Assembly: GCF_900162725.1 (NCBI RefSeq) | Contig: NZ_LT799418.1 | Span: forward strand, 3,551,310 to 3,615,309 | Direction of reading: 5' to 3' | Length of the DNA: 64,000 nucleotides | From: Parabacteroides sp. Marseille-P3160 | GTDB taxonomy: Bacteria > Bacteroidota > Bacteroidia > Bacteroidales > Tannerellaceae | Shown here: positions 62,200-64,000 of the stretch, piece by piece | Position numbering within the stretch: the first letter of the stretch is position 1 | Layout of the letters: each line of letters opens with the position of its first letter | Notes under the pieces: generated by a model | Database searches by the model: none | What the model saw: only the letters and a program-made list of their open reading frames with translations | Told to the model about the DNA's origin: nothing | Program-made: the position numbers and the translations under genes

Positions 62200-62322
62200 T
62201 GCTTAAAACTATTTATAATTAATACTCAAAAACCATCTTACCGACCTGATTGCCTCGGACACATGAAGCAAACAATTCGTTAAGAACTAAACTCTTAGAA
62301 ACATTTGACAATAATCGGATTG

Positions 62323-62330
62323 CAAAGGTA
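62323..62330 (-). promoter_or_regulatory. -7 box of the rplM operon promoter
   Basis: On the minus strand TACCTTTG matches TAnnTTTG about 124 bases before rplM. The long untranslated leader could hold an L13-type autoregulatory site, but I cannot recognise one by eye. The rest of 62331-62535 shows no gene. Confidence 0.65.
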
Positions 62331-62535
62331 TGGCTTTTCTTTGAAAAATAAAACTTTTCCTTTCTTTTTCTACGCGGAAAAAGAACGATTCTTATTCAAA
62401 CACGATATCTTTATAAAAATGAGACATAGGCGAAAATTTTCACCTGATATGAACCTTTACTACGGCCCCCCCGCTTCATTTCTCAGGGTAATGGTATCTA
62501 TACGAGTTCATGTATTCTGAAAGGGGGCCTTATCC

Positions 62536-63168
62536 TTAGCGGGACGGAAAGACATAGCCGAGGGAGAAGGTTACGTTGCTTTGATAAAGCCTCGATTCAT
62601 CCGCTTTCCTGACGGCATTCCGGTCCAAAAGGCCACAAAAGGCCCGGATGGAGAAGAACACATTGCGGCGTTCGGCAAACAGCCCGGCGCTCATCCCCAG
62701 ATCGAACCTTTTCAGGTCATCCTCTTTTTCGATTCCGAAATCGATATCCGATTCCAGGGCTTTCGATTTCATCTTGCCGAACAACGAAAAGTCGACGGCC
62801 GGGCCGGCAAAGATCCCGGTACGCACGCCTGAAAACGAGAAAAGATAGGTCAGATGTATCGGGACCTGCAGGGAATAATACCTGTATTTGTTCAAGACAG
62901 CCTTGCTCCCCAAACCCTCTTCTGCGGAATAGTAACTCCCCCCCTGGTTGGTGAAAGCAAGCTCGGATTGGACTCCCCAATGGCGGTGATACTGGTACAT
63001 CGCCCCGCCGGCCACGCTATATCCCATCCGGCTCCCCGACTCCGACACACCGTCGATACGTTGCACCAAGGAAGAGTAAGACAAGCCGGCCCGGACGCCA
63101 TAGCTCATTTGCGCTTCCATTCCGAAAGCCACCATTAGAAGTAGTCCGATAAATGCTGTTCGTCTCAT
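62536..63168 (-). CDS. PorT-family outer membrane beta-barrel protein
   Basis: About 210 residues from the ATG at 63168 (MRRTAFIGLLLMVAFGMEA, signal peptide). A start at 63189 would lie inside the -7 box. The strands MSYGVRAGLSYSSLVQRIDG, GGAMYQYHRHWGVQSELAFT and YYSLQVPIHLTYLF fit the Bacteroidetes PorT/outer-membrane beta-barrel family, ending SLGYVFPSR. Function unknown. Confidence 0.82.
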   Translation of the reverse strand: MRRTAFIGLLLMVAFGMEAQMSYGVRAGLSYSSLVQRIDGVSESGSRMGYSVAGGAMYQYHRHWGVQSELAFTNQGGSYYSAEEGLGSKAVLNKYRYYSLQVPIHLTYLFSFSGVRTGIFAGPAVDFSLFGKMKSKALESDIDFGIEKEDDLKRFDLGMSAGLFAERRNVFFSIRAFCGLLDRNAVRKADESRLYQSNVTFSLGYVFPSR

Positions 63169-63188
63169 AATCGATTTTCTATCTGCCA

Positions 63189-63196
63189 CAAAGATA
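63189..63196 (-). promoter_or_regulatory. -7 box of the PorT-like gene
   Basis: On the minus strand TATCTTTG, about 21 bases before the ATG at 63168. This decides the start choice. Confidence 0.72.
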
Positions 63197-63341
63197 AGAA
63201 TATTATAATGAATCAGGGCTTAAAGTACGGTCGCTATTTTGCGGATTTTACTCAATTTTTCAGCAAATTTGCTATTCTGCTTTGTAAAGTTAATATTTAT
63301 TTCGGAAATTCACAAAAAAAGTGAATTCTGTTTTCGCAAAG

Positions 63342-63938
63342 TTATTCGCCGCCCGGGGGCAAGTGGTAGAGCGTGCGGCTACCGCGGCCTTCCTTGACTA
63401 AGAGGCCTTTGCCGACATAATCTGCCAGGGCTTTGGCGGCTCGCCTCCAGGAACAGCCCGTCAGGGAGCGGTAGAGGTTGGGCGTGAGGTAACCGAGTTG
63501 CTTTGCGAACGCAAGGGCGTCTTCCGTCCAATCTTTTTCATCGGCCTTTCTCAGCTCTTTTTCCTGGCGGTAATCGCGTTTGAGCTCGACATGGCGGACG
63601 CCGTCGAGTAATCGCCTGTCGCATCCGAAGTTAATACCGTCAACCTCTATTACACGTTTGTTTCCATCCTTCGTTTTCGTGCGGAGCGAAGGCGAAAAGT
63701 AACCGATTCCTTCCAGGTTGATATGATAGCCTTCACTTAGGCCGCGTTGGATGACCCAGGCAAGGGAATCGAGGGCCGCCTTGACGTCGGCCGGGGAAAG
63801 TGTGGAACGGGCGCAAATTTGTGTGCAGATAGTGTCTGTGCCGTATGTACCGGATGAGAAATCGTGCGCGACGGATAAAAAATGTCCCTCTCCTTTTTTA
63901 AGGTCGGGGATGTGCTGGATAGTAAATGAAATAGCCAT
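63342..63938 (-). CDS. HU-like DNA-binding protein with C-terminal extension
   Basis: 198 residues. The first ~125 residues resemble the Bacteroidetes HU-related family: ICTQICARSTLSPADVKAAL, LSEGYHINLEGIGYFSPSLR and VIEVDGINFGCDRRLLDGVR. The C-terminal part (SLTGCSWRRAAKALADYVGK) looks like a winged helix and gives a longer protein than normal HU (~90 aa). It probably binds or bends DNA; the target is unknown. The gene stands alone, and its promoter is near the window end. Confidence 0.8.
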   Translation of the reverse strand: MAISFTIQHIPDLKKGEGHFLSVAHDFSSGTYGTDTICTQICARSTLSPADVKAALDSLAWVIQRGLSEGYHINLEGIGYFSPSLRTKTKDGNKRVIEVDGINFGCDRRLLDGVRHVELKRDYRQEKELRKADEKDWTEDALAFAKQLGYLTPNLYRSLTGCSWRRAAKALADYVGKGLLVKEGRGSRTLYHLPPGGE

Positions 63939-64000
63939 AGTTTTTTTTGTATTTTAAGGTTATTGATTCGTTCTTTCGGCAGCCCGGTTTAGTTTCAATC

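Noticed and set aside
1..64000. CRISPR array
   Set aside because: No regularly spaced repeat set was seen; the repeats found are att sites, integrase arm sites and leader elements.

Overview
The window comes from a Bacteroidales chromosome, probably a Parabacteroides/Dysgonomonas-type relative; genus is my inference. The housekeeping genes (rplM-rpsI, rpsB-tsf, pyrE, argH), the promoters (-33 TTTG, -7 TAnnTTTG) and the DUF families all fit Bacteroidota. Core sequence occupies 1-1559 (3' end of an alpha-2-macroglobulin gene, then tRNA-Leu) and 56258-64000 (tRNA-Gly, a lipoprotein, argH, an SRPBCC gene, pyrE, tsf, rpsB, rpsI, rplM, a PorT-like barrel and an HU-like protein).

Between them lies a genomic island of about 54.7 kb. 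A 15-bp direct repeat, the 3' part of tRNA-Gly, occurs at 1560-1574 and 56243-56257. A tyrosine recombinase (54732-55973) with repeated arm-type-like sites sits just inside the right end. The insertion appears to have separated a tRNA-Gly/tRNA-Leu pair: tRNA-Gly keeps a clear promoter at the right, and tRNA-Leu with the terminator is now at the left end.

The left arm (1.9-12.8 kb) is an ICE-type DNA-processing module: two small HTH proteins, a 1900-aa methylase/helicase, a DUF1896 protein, TopB and a DUF3945-type protein. No relaxase, coupling protein or conjugation genes are visible. It is followed by a decayed RHS gene that joins a truncated DsrE-type gene at about 15.08 kb.

From 15 to 38 kb, more AT-rich than the flanks, the theme is sulfur and thiol chemistry plus envelope efflux: OsmC, DsrE (truncated), two near-duplicate thioredoxin lipoproteins, two DUF6132 membrane peptides, fused DoxD-DoxA, LysR + YeiH, a CoA-disulfide-reductase/rhodanese fusion, a free rhodanese, two MarR regulators, an HMA chaperone, two SAM methyltransferases (one under a TPP riboswitch), phospholipase A, and a TolC-MFP-RND-PII-like-DUF2892 operon. 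A divergent DUF134-NifX-NifX-metallohydrolase operon follows.

From 38 to 53 kb there is a malate dehydrogenase, an ars operon (arsR, GNAT, arsC, acr3, arsM) behind two palindromic operators, a BCCT transporter with a porin, and a nhaA-trkH-trkA-DUF389 ion-homeostasis block. Together the cargo looks like an adaptation to reactive sulfur, arsenic and salt stress. Several cargo genes are damaged: an araC-like gene, a TIM-barrel gene, an alpha/beta hydrolase, RHS, and remnants of metY/metZ, an integrase and a second araC gene. This suggests repeated rounds of insertion and decay.
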